NCBI RefSeq assembly: GCF_001649575.2
Contig: NC_051441.1
Span: 11,816,921-11,880,920, forward strand
Direction: 5' to 3'
DNA from: Kryptolebias marmoratus
Taxonomy: Eukaryota > Chordata > Actinopteri > Cyprinodontiformes > Rivulidae
Length of the DNA stretch: 64,000 bases
Part shown: one piece after another, positions 48,701 through 57,815 of the stretch
Layout of the letters: the number at the start of each line of letters is the position of its first letter
Position numbering within the stretch: the stretch's first letter is position 1
The notes under the pieces: model-generated
Database searches by the model: none
What the model was told of the DNA's origin: nothing
The model's input: only the letters and a program-made list of their open reading frames with translations
Made by a program: the position numbers and the translations under genes

Positions 48701-49962
48701 AACAATTAATATTTTACCTTTCATAATTAGCTCTTTGATCGCCCTCAGTTTGGAGAGAACTGCTCATTGACAAGCTAACGGCTAGCCCAAGGAAGGACGC
48801 GATCAAAGTGCATTGATGGCGTCTTATAACAACTCCGGCCTCAAAAATCTCAACGAAAAAAATCTTTACAATGCGATCAATTTCACATTACATGCTTATT
48901 ACAGCAGAAATATGATATCACTGCCAGACGTGCCTCAGGCTGCACCAGAACTGCCGTTGCTAGCTGCTGCTATGGCTAGCTGCTGCTGTCACTTTTAGTT
49001 TTTACAATTAACTACAGAATTGTTTGTAAATAATCGTGTAATGTAAAGATGGAGTTATTGTAAGTTATTGTAAGTCTGCAACAATTAACTTTGGTCTCGG
49101 CCAACCTGTGAGCTCATCAGTCTTGTCCAAATTAATTGCTATTTCACCAAACTGAAGTCATTAAAAAATATTTGTGCAACAGGTATTAAATGAATTGTTT
49201 ATAGCCTTTCCAGTGAACCGCACTTACAAAAACTTTAACTAATCTTCATGCAATTATATTGATTTTTGTTTGTTTTTAAAGAATGAAGTATTTAGGTTGG
49301 GCTGGGCCAACATATTCTCTCATGTTTTTTTACCACTGTTGATTCTTTAACTGAGCTGCTTCCTGCTTTTGTTTACTCAACAACTGAAATGTTTGACTGA
49401 ATTTATACAAGTCTGACAATACCTAATAAAATAAAAGCATTTACCAAAGGAAGGTAGTTTGACCCAGCCAATTAAAATGATTTAGACTCAGCCTTAGTAA
49501 AAATAAAAAAAGTTTTTTTAATCAGCCCTAAAAGATTATGTTGATCAAGGCCAAATAAAATAAATGAAAACGTAATTGCTTCATTTTCCCTCATATATTA
49601 ATTTCATTCAACATGCTGTTTGAGTGCACTAAAAATATTCACTGTTGCTTGGCAGACACTTACAGTGACGCTGATTTCAAATCAAACTCATTTCCCAGAC
49701 AGGTAAACTTCCTCTGTTCTGTCTCTCATTACAGGACATCGTTGGAGGCCGTTTTGATGCAACCCAAGCCTTTGTGGGCGAGCTGAGCCAGTTCAACATG
49801 TGGGACAGGGTACTGCGGCCCGTGGACATCATGGGCCTGGCAAACTGCTCGGCCTACATGCCCGGAAACGTGGTTCCTTGGATTGATGCAAACGTGGAAG
49901 TGTTTGGCGGTGCGAGTAAAGCGGCCTTGGAAATCTGTGAAGATCGTGCTTTTGATTCCTAG
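36282..49962 (+). CDS. nptx2: neuronal pentraxin 2-like, five coding exons, complete
   Basis: Joined exons 36282-36719, 39077-39326, 43513-43757, 47953-48132 and 49735-49962 give 1341 bp and 446 residues, close to the roughly 430 of mammalian NPTX2. Seen: hydrophobic signal peptide (about 1-16), cysteines 25, 36 and 90, coiled-coil heptads (about 51-90 and 171-229), then a pentraxin domain (about 240-440) with signature H326-x-C-x-T-W-x-T333, cysteine pair C268/C328, calcium ligands E370, Q371, D372, D379 and Q382, and C409/C439. NxS/T sites are N157, N204 and N408. Family knowledge: neuronal pentraxins are secreted, form disulfide-linked multimers and cluster AMPA receptors at excitatory synapses; NPTX2 (Narp) is activity-induced. 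Assignment to NPTX2 rather than NPTX1 or NPTXR rests on stretches such as NTMGDLPRDPG, LLRKVAELE and GNNPIELL. Teleosts carry duplicates, so nptx2a and nptx2b cannot be separated here. Introns are 2357, 4186, 4195 and 1602 bp, with phases 0, 1, 0, 0. Confidence 0.95.
36850..37500 (+). repeat. family-2 dispersed repeat in intron 1, partly duplicated
   Basis: Shows two successive passes through the unit: two GCCATCTTGAATT-type words (near 36989 and 37258), several CAGCTACTACCAC-type words and repeated TTTTGCTAACAGACA ends (near 37087 and 37361). It suggests tandem or nested insertion of the same family. Confidence 0.7.
37560..38160. promoter_or_regulatory. candidate regulatory block in intron 1
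   Basis: A non-repetitive stretch between two repeats, with homeodomain-type TAATTA cores (GCTAATTATTCATGG near 37768) and several CG dinucleotides. First introns often host enhancers. Conservation cannot be tested here. Confidence 0.25.
38204..38615 (+). mobile_element. TIR-1 family element in intron 1, right end missing
   Basis: Begins GAAGGGATAGTCCGGATC, continues with AATATCTCACCTGTTGTAGA and internal words (GCTGCTCCTGCTGCCATGG, AAATAACCGTG). The right TIR is absent; a family-2 scrap follows. Confidence 0.65.
39074..39082 (+). other. nptx2: tandem splice acceptor CAGCAGCAG at exon 2
   Basis: Three consecutive CAG triplets end intron 1. Use of the first, second or third keeps frame and changes the protein by zero, one or two glutamines at residues 147-148. 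Tandem NAGNAG acceptors are often used alternatively. Confidence 0.6.
39077..39326 (+). CDS. nptx2: nptx2 coding exon 2: second coiled coil
   Basis: Encodes residues 147-229 plus the first base of codon 230. A serine/proline/glycine-rich linker with an N157-T-S glycosylation site comes first, then a long heptad coil (ELRELLRQRLGALE, LLRKVAELEEEK) with a second site at N204-E-T. The acceptor is a tandem CAG-CAG-CAG run at 39074-39082; the first gives the start used here. The donor at 39327 is GTAAGC, phase 1, and splits an AGT serine codon with exon 3. The coil supports oligomer assembly in this family. Confidence 0.93.
39500..39665. repeat. degenerate AGCTAAAA array
   Basis: About ten irregular units built on TAGCTAAAAGTA with spacers of varied length, in intron 2. 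Similar AGCTAAAA arrays are widespread in some percomorph fish genomes. Confidence 0.65.
40660..40930 (+). repeat. family-2 dispersed repeat fragment
   Basis: GATCTGTTAGAGCCCAGAG, GGGGATGACTGTCAGCTACT, TTTGTGTTAGCTAAGGTCAA and GTGACAGCCATTGAAT match family 2 in forward orientation, in intron 2. Confidence 0.6.
41830..41975 (-). repeat. family-2 dispersed repeat fragment, reverse
   Basis: CCCAATTCAAGATGGCC, CACAAAAATGGCAGTGACT, AAATTTGGTGTGGTAGTAGC and CTGAGCACTAACAGATCGC are the family-2 words in reverse complement. Confidence 0.65.
43513..43757 (+). CDS. nptx2: nptx2 coding exon 3: start of pentraxin domain
   Basis: Encodes codon 230 (last two bases) to residue 311. After a short linker (NNAFKSPEDFKV) the pentraxin fold begins with SLPLRTNYLYG and includes C268 of the conserved intradomain disulfide and the family-typical PGQANEIVLIEWGNNP segment. 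Phases 1 and 0 match the neighbouring exons exactly. The acceptor tract before 43513 is AT-rich rather than pyrimidine-rich, and the donor at 43758 is GTACAG, weaker than the other three. Confidence 0.95.
45113..46905. mobile_element. possible diverged transposon in intron 3
   Basis: The left edge GGCCCTGATTCACTAAAAATG resembles the start of common teleost elements whose ends read CCTGATT(C/T)ACTAA. A loosely matching inverted edge (TTTGTGAAATACACACCCTGG) lies at about 46877-46897. The interior shows no transposase I recognise. The pairing is weak. Confidence 0.25.
47340..47720. promoter_or_regulatory. candidate regulatory block near end of intron 3
   Basis: Non-repetitive, moderate-GC sequence just upstream of exon 4, with short AT homeobox-like words (CTAATGA, CAATTGG). 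Suggested only by its contrast with the surrounding repeats. Confidence 0.2.
47953..48132 (+). CDS. nptx2: nptx2 coding exon 4: pentraxin signature motif
   Basis: Encodes residues 312-371. It contains the pentraxin family signature around HHICITWTT, including C328, the disulfide partner of C268, and ends with GQEQ, the first part of the calcium-binding E-Q-D triplet. The exon is 180 bp with phase 0 at both ends, so it is symmetric. The acceptor follows a C/T-rich stretch with several C runs; the donor at 48133 is GTGAGG. Confidence 0.95.
48133..49734 (+). other. nptx2: nptx2 intron 4
   Basis: 1602 bp, GT-AG, phase 0. About a third is one near-complete TIR-1 element (48655-49245) with both inverted ends. 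The remainder is AT-rich and unremarkable. Confidence 0.85.
48655..49245 (+). mobile_element. TIR-1 family element in intron 4, near complete
   Basis: Left TIR: CAGATCTTTTGAAGTC, GAACAATTAATATTTTACC, GCCCTCAGTTTGGAGAGAA. Centre: GTGCCTCAGGCTGCACC and TAGCTGCTGCT words. Right TIR: TTCACCAAACTGAAGTCATT, CAACAGGTATTAAATGAATT. The total of about 590 bp is the best size estimate for a full member. Confidence 0.7.
49735..49962 (+). CDS. nptx2: nptx2 coding exon 5 with stop codon
   Basis: Encodes residues 372-446 and TAG at 49960-49962. It completes the calcium site (D372, D379, Q382), continues through FVGELSQFNMWD, an N408-C-S glycosylation site, and C409, expected to pair with C439. The acceptor is a good pyrimidine tract ending TTACAG at 49734. 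The end reads GGASKAALEIC then EDRAFDS. From memory, mammalian paralogs have a tryptophan right after this SK/TK; here it is alanine. Confidence 0.95.
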   Translation, partial: DIVGGRFDATQAFVGELSQFNMWDRVLRPVDIMGLANCSAYMPGNVVPWIDANVEVFGGASKAALEICEDRAFDS

Positions 49963-51107
49963 TGGGACACGATGAAGAGGAATCCGAGTACGGCCACGGG
50001 GAATCTGGAAGCTCAGCATCCTCACTCTTGCTTTTGTTGAATCCTAATGGCAAGGGTGGCAGTGCGCTAAGACTTGGTGTTTATCGGATTTACAAATTCA
50101 CGTCTATTTAGTTTGAACACTGAGGACATTCCAGGAGATTTCGGCTCATCAGAGGAAGAATGCTGTTGCATCTGTCTGCTGCGATGATCAAACCTGCTGT
50201 CGTCTCATGTGGGTTTTTTTGTTTGTTTCGTTTTTTTTCAGTAGCTCACCTGTCATTTGACTTCTCTTTGAAAATATTTCTTGTCGGTTGCATTCCTGAC
50301 TTTGACAATGCTGCGCCGTTTTCCTTGTTAGTGTGAGCTCACACGGGCTCTGATGTGCTGTATGGAACGCTGGTCGAGCGCCACACGCTGCGGGCTCCTT
50401 TCGCCGTTTGTGGTGCGGTGAGACGCAGAAGAAGACGTGCCGTAGGATGAGGCGCGTGCTCCTGAGTTCGAAATGGACTCGAGCAGACCTCCCTGCTGAT
50501 CATTTCAAGGCATCAACACATGGAAGGTTGTCTAAATATCGTGCATGAGCTTTTGAGCAGTGCATGTTTTCTGTCACCTAGTGTCGAAACAAGCCAACGC
50601 GGCGCGCTGACAACATTACATAAGAGCGTGCGTATGCTCCTGTGGTCACGGCTTGTTTTGCGTGTACAAAAACCAGAGATTATAAGACAGGAAGGGTTTT
50701 TTTTTGTGTGTTATTTATTTTTTTTTTTTTCATTCTTTTAAATCGATGTCTAATACCTCATTGCTCCTTGAGCAGCTGCCATGTCCCAAACAGCTGTACG
50801 AACGGGCCGGCTCTGCTCAGGTTAATAGCGGTGTCGGACAGCTGCCCGGCGCTGGTGAATCCACGCCAGCTGAGTGCTCAGCGAGGGCGGGGGGGGGGCT
50901 CGGTCTGACCCTCAAGGACGAACCGTAATTCCTCCTGTGGGCTGTAATTATCCGTGTTCATGAATGAGTGCGGCAATGAGCAGCTCTGATCTTCTGGTGG
51001 TTCTCCAAGTGTGTCATTACTGATAAAATATTGAGATGTAGAGGCGAAGTCTGATGAGAGCAGCACTCTGTGGACGTCATGAATGTTGTAGATGGAGCTG
51101 GGTCTTA
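49963..51107 (+). other. nptx2: nptx2 3' UTR (proximal part)
   Basis: Unique sequence follows the stop codon and keeps moderate GC content, with no further ORF of substance and no AATAAA or ATTAAA. The transcript must therefore end further downstream, or use a variant signal. A T-rich run at about 50697-50732 and a G run at about 50889 are the only low-complexity parts. Confidence 0.5.
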
Positions 51108-51605
51108 AAAGGCTAGATCAGGTCTTTTGAAGTGGGCTTCTGTGAAAAGGTTATGAACTATTAATTTCTCACCTGTTGTAGATTGTTCTTTGAAAAAAAA
51201 AAAAAGAACTCAGTTCAGAGAAATAGTTTTTGGGGACAGGACTGACGAGCTAAGTGCTTGTCCATGTAGGGCAAAGGCCAAAGTGGATTGCTGCCATCTT
51301 AAAATAACACCAATCTTAACAATTTCATAACAGTTCATGTGAATGCTATTTTAGAAACATTTACATTGCTATAAATTTCACATTAGACCACTATTCCTGT
51401 AGAAATATCACAATATTCCTGTCAGAGGTGCTCTAAGCTGCACTGAAAGTGTTACTATTGCTGCTGTTTGCTCTTGGAAATAATCACAGAAATCTTTGTA
51501 AATAGCCATGTAAACAGGAAACTGATGAACGTGTAAAGGTTTATAAACCACTCATAAGAACTAAGCTGTTTTAGGATGGCAATCATCCATTTTGGTCTTG
51601 GGCTC
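51108..51605 (+). mobile_element. TIR-1 family element in nptx2 3' flank, left part
   Basis: GGTCTTTTGAAGTGGGCTTC and TCTCACCTGTTGTAGAT mark the left TIR, followed by about 400 bp of internal sequence ending at CATTTTGGTCTTGGG. The right TIR follows about 830 bp later at 52436-52512 (CTGAAGTCATTGAAGGCTAT, CCAAAAGATCTGAAAT), so foreign or unmatched DNA separates them. Confidence 0.65.
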
Positions 51606-53969
51606 GCTTGGACTGGTTCATCATTCATTCATTCAGAATGCATAAATCGTTCAGACCTTACACGCACGCACCTATGAGACCGGGTCAGAGGTCCATCTCA
51701 GATACATCCAGCTCAGCTGCCACTGAGCATAATGATGTTCTGAGGAAAGCAGTAAATATTAGAGGTCTTGTTTATTTCTATGTGAATATTTTACAATCTT
51801 TGGCCACAATTGAAAGTGAAGATATATAATCTGATTCTCATGTTGGTGGTTAATAGTTGCACATGTGTACAGATGAATGTCAGCTGGTAAACGTTGTTCT
51901 GAAGCTATTCAGAAATATGAAAAAGCATAGCAACATATCTTTGTTCATCGGTGAAGTGCATTTGTAAAATCTGAAACAGACATTTAAAAGAAAAAAGACA
52001 TTTCAAGCAAAAAGACCTTGGTTTGCCCCGGTCAGCGCTTGAATTAGCCATTAATCTAATCCAAGCGTTGTTGAAGTATGAGTCACTGCAGTCTTGGAGA
52101 AGACTTTAAGGGAGCACCAAGACTGCCTCAGTGTTCAAATAATGATTTAGGTACGCTGAAAAAAACAAACAAACTACAAATAAATGAGAAATATGCTCCG
52201 ACAATCCAAAAAGCAGCAAGAAAAGACATCTTTGTGTTGTCAGCATCAGAGTTCACAACAGCTATGCTTCGATGACTCTTAAATATCTTTGCTACCAGCT
52301 GGGGTCAAATATATAACTAAGAATTAAACCAGATAGGCCAATATTTACTGCTGTTCTCGAAACGTCTTGATATAAGGCAGAGAAACTGAGCACATCTTTG
52401 ATGAACCTTTGACTTGTCTATGTAAGGATTGTAATCTATACTGAAGTCATTGAAGGCTATCTATCTCCTTTCATACATCCACATTCCAAAAGATCTGAAA
52501 TATTGCTTTAATTGCTTCACCCTGGACAAAAAAAAAAAATCCATCTGATCCGTTGGTATGATATATATTTTTTTAAATGTTTGAAGGGTGCCTGGTGTAT
52601 TTGGCACTGATAACACTTTAGCAGTTTGAACCTTGCTGTGAACGTTAAGGGGACAGTTGTTTTTCTCTCTAAATGAGGCTTGTTTTGATTTCAGATCAAG
52701 TCCAGATTGTCCAGATTTTCTTCTTCCTTGTGGGCTTTACATGTAAGCATTTATATAAAAACCTGTGTCCATGAAAACAACAAAAAAAACAAATTAATTA
52801 AAAAAAACATCTATAATGCTGCAAGTAGCTGAACAGCACTGAATGTTGAAAAAGTGAATATATGAAGTGACACGTACCCTCGGCGATATAAGGACTTCTC
52901 AACTTGTGATCGTTTCTCTCTCTGAAGCCTTTTTGTTCAGAACGTTTTACTGTAAAGTCCTCTATAAATTGTATTTTTCTTGCTTTTTTTTCTTGCTCAC
53001 GACTTTTTCATTCGTTGCTCATTAGCTTCACGTCCTGAAAAAAGCAGTAAAAATGTTTAACTACTGAATGGCCTTTCGTAAGAACCATATGTGCTTTTTT
53101 TTCTTTCGCTTGTGGACACTTCAGACTTTCTCTCAGCTTTTGTAGCACAACACAGCAAACAACTGACAGAGTGTATGTATTTAGTCTCTTCCGTGTGCAG
53201 AATGGTTTTTGCACCTTTCTGCCGTTGAAACCGATGTTTCCTTGCACCCAATTAAAGAGTCGCCGAGCCGTGACATTTAATGCAGATGTGACAGAACAAC
53301 TTAACAGCTGTCTCAACAGTGGAAGCATGTTTTATTAAATTATCGCTGCGCTGCAATTCACGATGAAGTCAGAGAGGAGTGTAAGCCAACCAAGGTCATG
53401 CACCATTCTTCATGATGAATTCTGAACAGAAAAAAAAAAAAAAAACATGCTTTAATCTTTGATAGAGATTACAAAAAAAAAAAGTGATTTTCTTTTTCAC
53501 CTTAATGTCACTGTTCGCTTTAATGAAGATGCAAGTTGGGAGCAATATCATTTGTAGGACTGGCTGTAAAGCTCGCGGCGAGCGTGTGTCCTCTCATCTG
53601 GACAATGAAATGTTGTCAACAGTGGAGAAATCCTCTGGACTGGCTGACGTCCACGTGGGAATGGAAAAAAAAAAAAAAGAAATCTGCCCGTGTGGATTAT
53701 GAGAGCTACAATGTAGGACACTGTGAGCCTCCTCCTCTCTCTGTGTGTTGATGCTTTTGTAAGTGTGCTGGTGGGGAGGAACCAGAAGTGGGAGTGGGTG
53801 GGTGGCTGTTTTTAACAGAAGCACCCCTCCCCGCCTGCAGATAACTGGCAATGTGAAATATGTGTTATTTATTTGGTTTTTGTCTCAAAGTTTGCCGCTG
53901 CAGCAAGGCCCGTGTTCTGTTCTGAGATGTTAAGAAGAAATTATTTATGAAAAATCTAACTTGTCTTTA
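51606..53969. other. 3' flank of nptx2, AT-rich
   Basis: Apart from the TIR-1 right end, this is unique-looking sequence with A runs near 53432 and 53667. ATTAAA words at 52797 and 53334 could be minor polyadenylation signals. ORFs lack support. It may be partly 3' UTR. Confidence 0.35.
52436..52512 (+). mobile_element. TIR-1 right end, probable partner of 51108
   Basis: Short clear match to the right TIR, same orientation as the left part at 51108-51605. Confidence 0.5.
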
Positions 53970-53975
53970 AATAAA
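53970..53975 (+). terminator. candidate polyadenylation signal AATAAA
   Basis: Canonical AATAAA followed about 30 bp later by a GT/T-rich stretch (GTGTTGCTTCTTTTTC from about 54005), the usual arrangement of a cleavage site. It lies 4 kb past the nptx2 stop codon, so it would imply a very long 3' UTR or belong to another transcript. ATTAAA variants at 52797 and 53334 are alternatives. Confidence 0.3.
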
Positions 53976-54039
53976 TGATAAACACAACGGTTTGTTTAAA
54001 GCACGTGTTGCTTCTTTTTCTTTTCCTCAAAAGTCTTAA

Positions 54040-55020
54040 AGCTGTTGCCCAGTCTTTTAAGGTGGAGTTTGTGAAAAGGGTATGAACAATGAATATCCTA
54101 CCTGTTGTAGATAGCTCTTTGAATGACCTTTAATCATTAGAAGTTTCGTAGTGGTTCATGCAAACATTGTTTAAGAAACCTTTTATGGACGCCAATTTTG
54201 AATCATAGTTTTTTTTATTGTATATAAGATTTTCTACTTATTTACAAGAGATTTACAAGATTTAATAGTGGCTGCAGCCGGTCGCTGATAAGCCCTGTGC
54301 TGCTATTGAGACTGACTTCTAAGACGGGCAATAATGTTTTTGCCGGTGCATGCATGTGTTTGTCATCCCTCTGCATCTACAAATGAGGAACTTTTGGAGT
54401 TATCCTGATTAAAGATGGCCACCACAGTCTTAGAAAGCACAAAAATGTCTATAAATATGAAATTTACAGATATTGAGCAAAACAAAAAGTGTCTAAACTT
54501 GCAGAAATTTATTGTTGGGATGTTTCCATCACTAAACCTTTATCAAGCAAACAGATCAAGGATTACAAACATCGCCTTAAAGAGGAAATTGTCTTGAGTG
54601 TCCGACGAATCGCATACAAACATCAGAAAAGATGTGAATTAAACAAACCGTTCATATGATGAACACCAGAACAACAAAAAAAGCAAATACGAATACAAAA
54701 ATACATATAGAGATCTGAAGAATTCCAAAAGATTGTGCAAAACCTTAGAACATCACTTAAGATTGAGCTATTTTAAGATTTGACCAAAACTACAACTCCG
54801 TCATTTATCAACATATGATGATCTTAGTTTGAAACATAAGAGGTAATGAGCAATATGCATGTCTTCAAGATGCTAAGCATTTAATTATATTTAAAAAAAT
54901 GTTTTCATGAACCACTATGACATGAGCTCGTCATTTATTGAGCTGTCTACAACAGCTAGATATGAAGTGTTCATACCTTTTACAGAACCCCACTTCAAAA
55001 GATCTGAACTATTCCTTTAT
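54040..55020 (+). mobile_element. TIR-1 family element with both ends, enlarged
   Basis: Left TIR (GGGTATGAACAATGAATATC, CTACCTGTTGTAGATAGCTC) and right TIR (AGCTGTCTACAACAGCTAG, CCCCACTTCAAAAGATCTG) are about 900 bp apart. Between them at about 54400-54560 is a family-2-like stretch (AAGATGGCCACCACAG, CACAAAAATG), so this copy appears to have received a nested repeat. Confidence 0.65.
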
Positions 55021-55680
55021 GGTTTATTTGTCATTGTGCTGGATTAGATGGCATTTTTTTAATGTTTTTTTTTTTATTTATTTCCTCATCTGTTGCCCTG
55101 ACCTGGCCAAGTGAAAGTGAACATGGAGTGAGAAAGGAGCAGAAAACAAATAGCAGAAAACTAACTGTCCCACTCTACTGTTGAACTGAGGTTTAATGAG
55201 CCTCGTGAGTCCTGTAAGCCTCCACTACTTTAAAGCCACTTTTAAGACCTTGTAAACAGTTCATTAGTAGACAGCTCAGGATAGGGTTTTTTTTGGTCTT
55301 TGTCTCATTTTGTTTTAGCCACTTTATCAGGGACGTCTCAGAGACACCATGGGGTTTAACGAAACAGCAGGATGCGCCACAGTACTAGGAGGATTTGTAG
55401 CTTCTCCTTTTGGAAATTAAAGCGGTAATAAATTCCTTACAGTCCACAGTATTCCAGCTGGATGTCACTGATTCTGGTCCTTTAAAGCCTAATGCAGATG
55501 AGTCTGGTAATGGTACAGAAGTGTACAGCTACATTTTTATTTTTTTTACATTTATATCTGTTTTTATTGGATTTTGTTTCCCATTATTGTAACAAAGGTG
55601 GTGCACAGCGTGGAACAAATAAAAGACCTAAACCTTTTTACAATATAGGAGCAAGACTACACCTTTAAAGAGACAGTCTG
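55021..55680. other. no gene seen
   Basis: AT-rich sequence between two repeats; nothing recognised. Confidence 0.4.
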
Positions 55681-55689
55681 GTCATCTAT

Positions 55690-56310
55690 GAGGTGATGAT
55701 CTGTCTAATAGTTATCACTAGTTAGTAACTTATCAGCCGTGACATCATTCTCAGAGTATGGTGTATAGAGAGAGTGAGTCTTCATCCAGGCTAGGCTAAT
55801 GGTTAGGCCAAATTTTTAAAATCAATTTTCAGACTTTTAAAACAACAGATTTTTAGACAATGTACAAAACACTATATTAGCTTATAATAATTCTATACAG
55901 TTTTGCATAAGACCATTTGTAGAGGTTTAATATTTAATATTAGCTAATGTAGCATTTTTAGATTTCATTTATTTAAAAAAAGGAACAGTGTGCATTAATT
56001 AACATCCGAACAAGTTCAAATGTAAATGTATCCAAGTTAGCCAAAGGCTAATTTTTATTGGAAGTCCCTTAGCATTAGAGGATGTATCCAGAGTGTAAAA
56101 ATACAACATTCAACACAGAATAAAAACAGATACAAGAAACAGAGCAGTATGTTGGTTTAAAGAAAGAGTTGCTTTATTAGCCTGAAAAATCATATAAAAA
56201 CAAGCCCTCATTTGGCTTGTTGTTAGCCTAGACTAGATGAATACTTCTGCCCTTTTTTCTAAACTCTGTGACTGTAACACAGCTGATACAATCCTAACTA
56301 AAAATGTTGA
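55690..56310. mobile_element. family-3 foldback element, longer member
   Basis: Left arm words (TTATCAGCCGTGACATCATTC, CATCCAGGCTAGGCTAATGG) and right arm words (TTGTTAGCCTAGACTAGATG, CTTCTGCCCTTTTTTCT, AACACAGCTGATACAATCC) are mutually inverted and match the arms of the 23585 element. The middle is longer and AT-rich. Confidence 0.55.
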
Positions 56311-56429
56311 GGCCATCTTTTTAACGGGAACAGAACCCAACTATTGTTTGGCGGGTTTTCTTTAGAGCTGTGGCTAAAAGAGTATTCACATGGCAAAAGG
56401 AGTTAATAAAGTCTAACTAAAAAGGGAAT

Positions 56430-57180
56430 TGTGCCAAAAATCTTCAGCTCTGAGTTTCCCAGATATCATCTGTCTCTGTGACAGCAGAGTGATTCAGCAG
56501 GATAAATATTGTACGTGTCTGCACGTCGGTGTGTGCAGGCGTGTGGCTCAAAGTCCTGTTTGCGTGGATTTGTTGCAGTTATTGAGTTTTTTCTCTCTCC
56601 CACCGCGGCGGTGTTTGAAAGGGAGATTTCTCGCCAACGAAATCCTGAGGGGGCTGAGAAGAAATGATGTGGGCAGCTGCTGCAGATGTAATGATAACAG
56701 TACATCACCAGAAACAAATTACCAGTTTAGCCGAGTTGCCAGCTTGTCTGTTTATTTATTGCGGTTGACGAGCCGGAGCGACACTGAATAATTATTTGAC
56801 CCGGTCTTTATTGGAGCCCTCCCTCACATCAATACGTTCCTCTTCCTGAACTGTCTGGTTTTCTCCAACCATCGCTCAAGGTTCTGGTAAAGTGAGTGAA
56901 CACACACAATTAAACTCAAATCACGCTGCCTGCATTTGATTATCACTGTGTACATGCTCGTGTCTGCCAGGGGTAAAGAAGAGGTGGCAGACGGGCGTAA
57001 AAGAGGAGGGTGGGTTTAAAGAGTCAATGTGCTCCGAGCGCCCTGCTTTTTCACATGATGGAGCGCCAAAGAGCCGGCGCTGTAACGACTGTGAGGAAAA
57101 CAAGTTTCATAATGAGTGGTGAAGAACTTTGGCTTTGTAATTAAAGCCTGTGCAGAAAGCAAAGCTAACTGAGGCTTTTA
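56430..57180. promoter_or_regulatory. candidate conserved non-coding block
   Basis: Repeat-free and compositionally balanced, with homeobox- and nuclear-factor-like words (GAATAATTATTTGACC near 56786, CATAATGAG near 57109). It has a 120-codon ORF with no domain. Suggested only by contrast with surrounding repeats. Confidence 0.2.
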
Positions 57181-57544
57181 AGAATTGAGGTTTGCTTCAG
57201 TGTCACGTGCTACTGTGACCCTGCAGCCTGCATTAACTTCCTTTATTAAAATGATTCACCAAAAACTGCACATTCTGTTCCCCATCTCTGGTTTTAATGG
57301 ATATAAAAGCACTTATGAAAGCCTTTTTGATCATTCAAGACAATGTGTCTCTTCCTTTATCGCATTGCCACGTAATTAGTCGTTTTATTTCTTTTTATAT
57401 TTTGCAGAACTTGCTAATAACTTCATAAATAGAAGTAGCTTTCGCTGAGGGAATGCATACGGGGACCAGCTCGAATGTTAGTTTTAAATGAAGAGTTTGT
57501 GCAGTATGTAAGTGTTTGGGGTGTGTTAAGGTGGAGGACTGACT

Positions 57545-57815
57545 CTAACATTTGCACAATGTGCTCAGAGTATAGGTTCAGGATGATTCCTAGCTACTAC
57601 CACACCAAGTTTTAGCTCAGTGTCTGAAAAACTGAAGCCATTTGTGTGTTTGCTAAGGTCGATTTGCTGTTGCGGAGCACTTGAATTGGGTTGATTTTAA
57701 AGGTTAATGAGCTGCAGATGTACACGCAATAACTGCTTTCTGAGCGCTTCATTAAAACCAGTCCAGCGGTTCAGGAAATATTTTGCTAACAGATACATCC
57801 AGGTTGCGGCCGTCA
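57545..57815 (+). repeat. family-2 dispersed repeat
   Basis: A fairly complete member: GCTCAGAGTATAGG, AGCTACTACCACACCAAG, TTGTGTGTTTGCTAAGGTCG, GAATTGGGTTGATTTTAAAG, ACTGCTTTCTGAGCGCTTC and ATATTTTGCTAACAGATAC in order. Confidence 0.7.
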
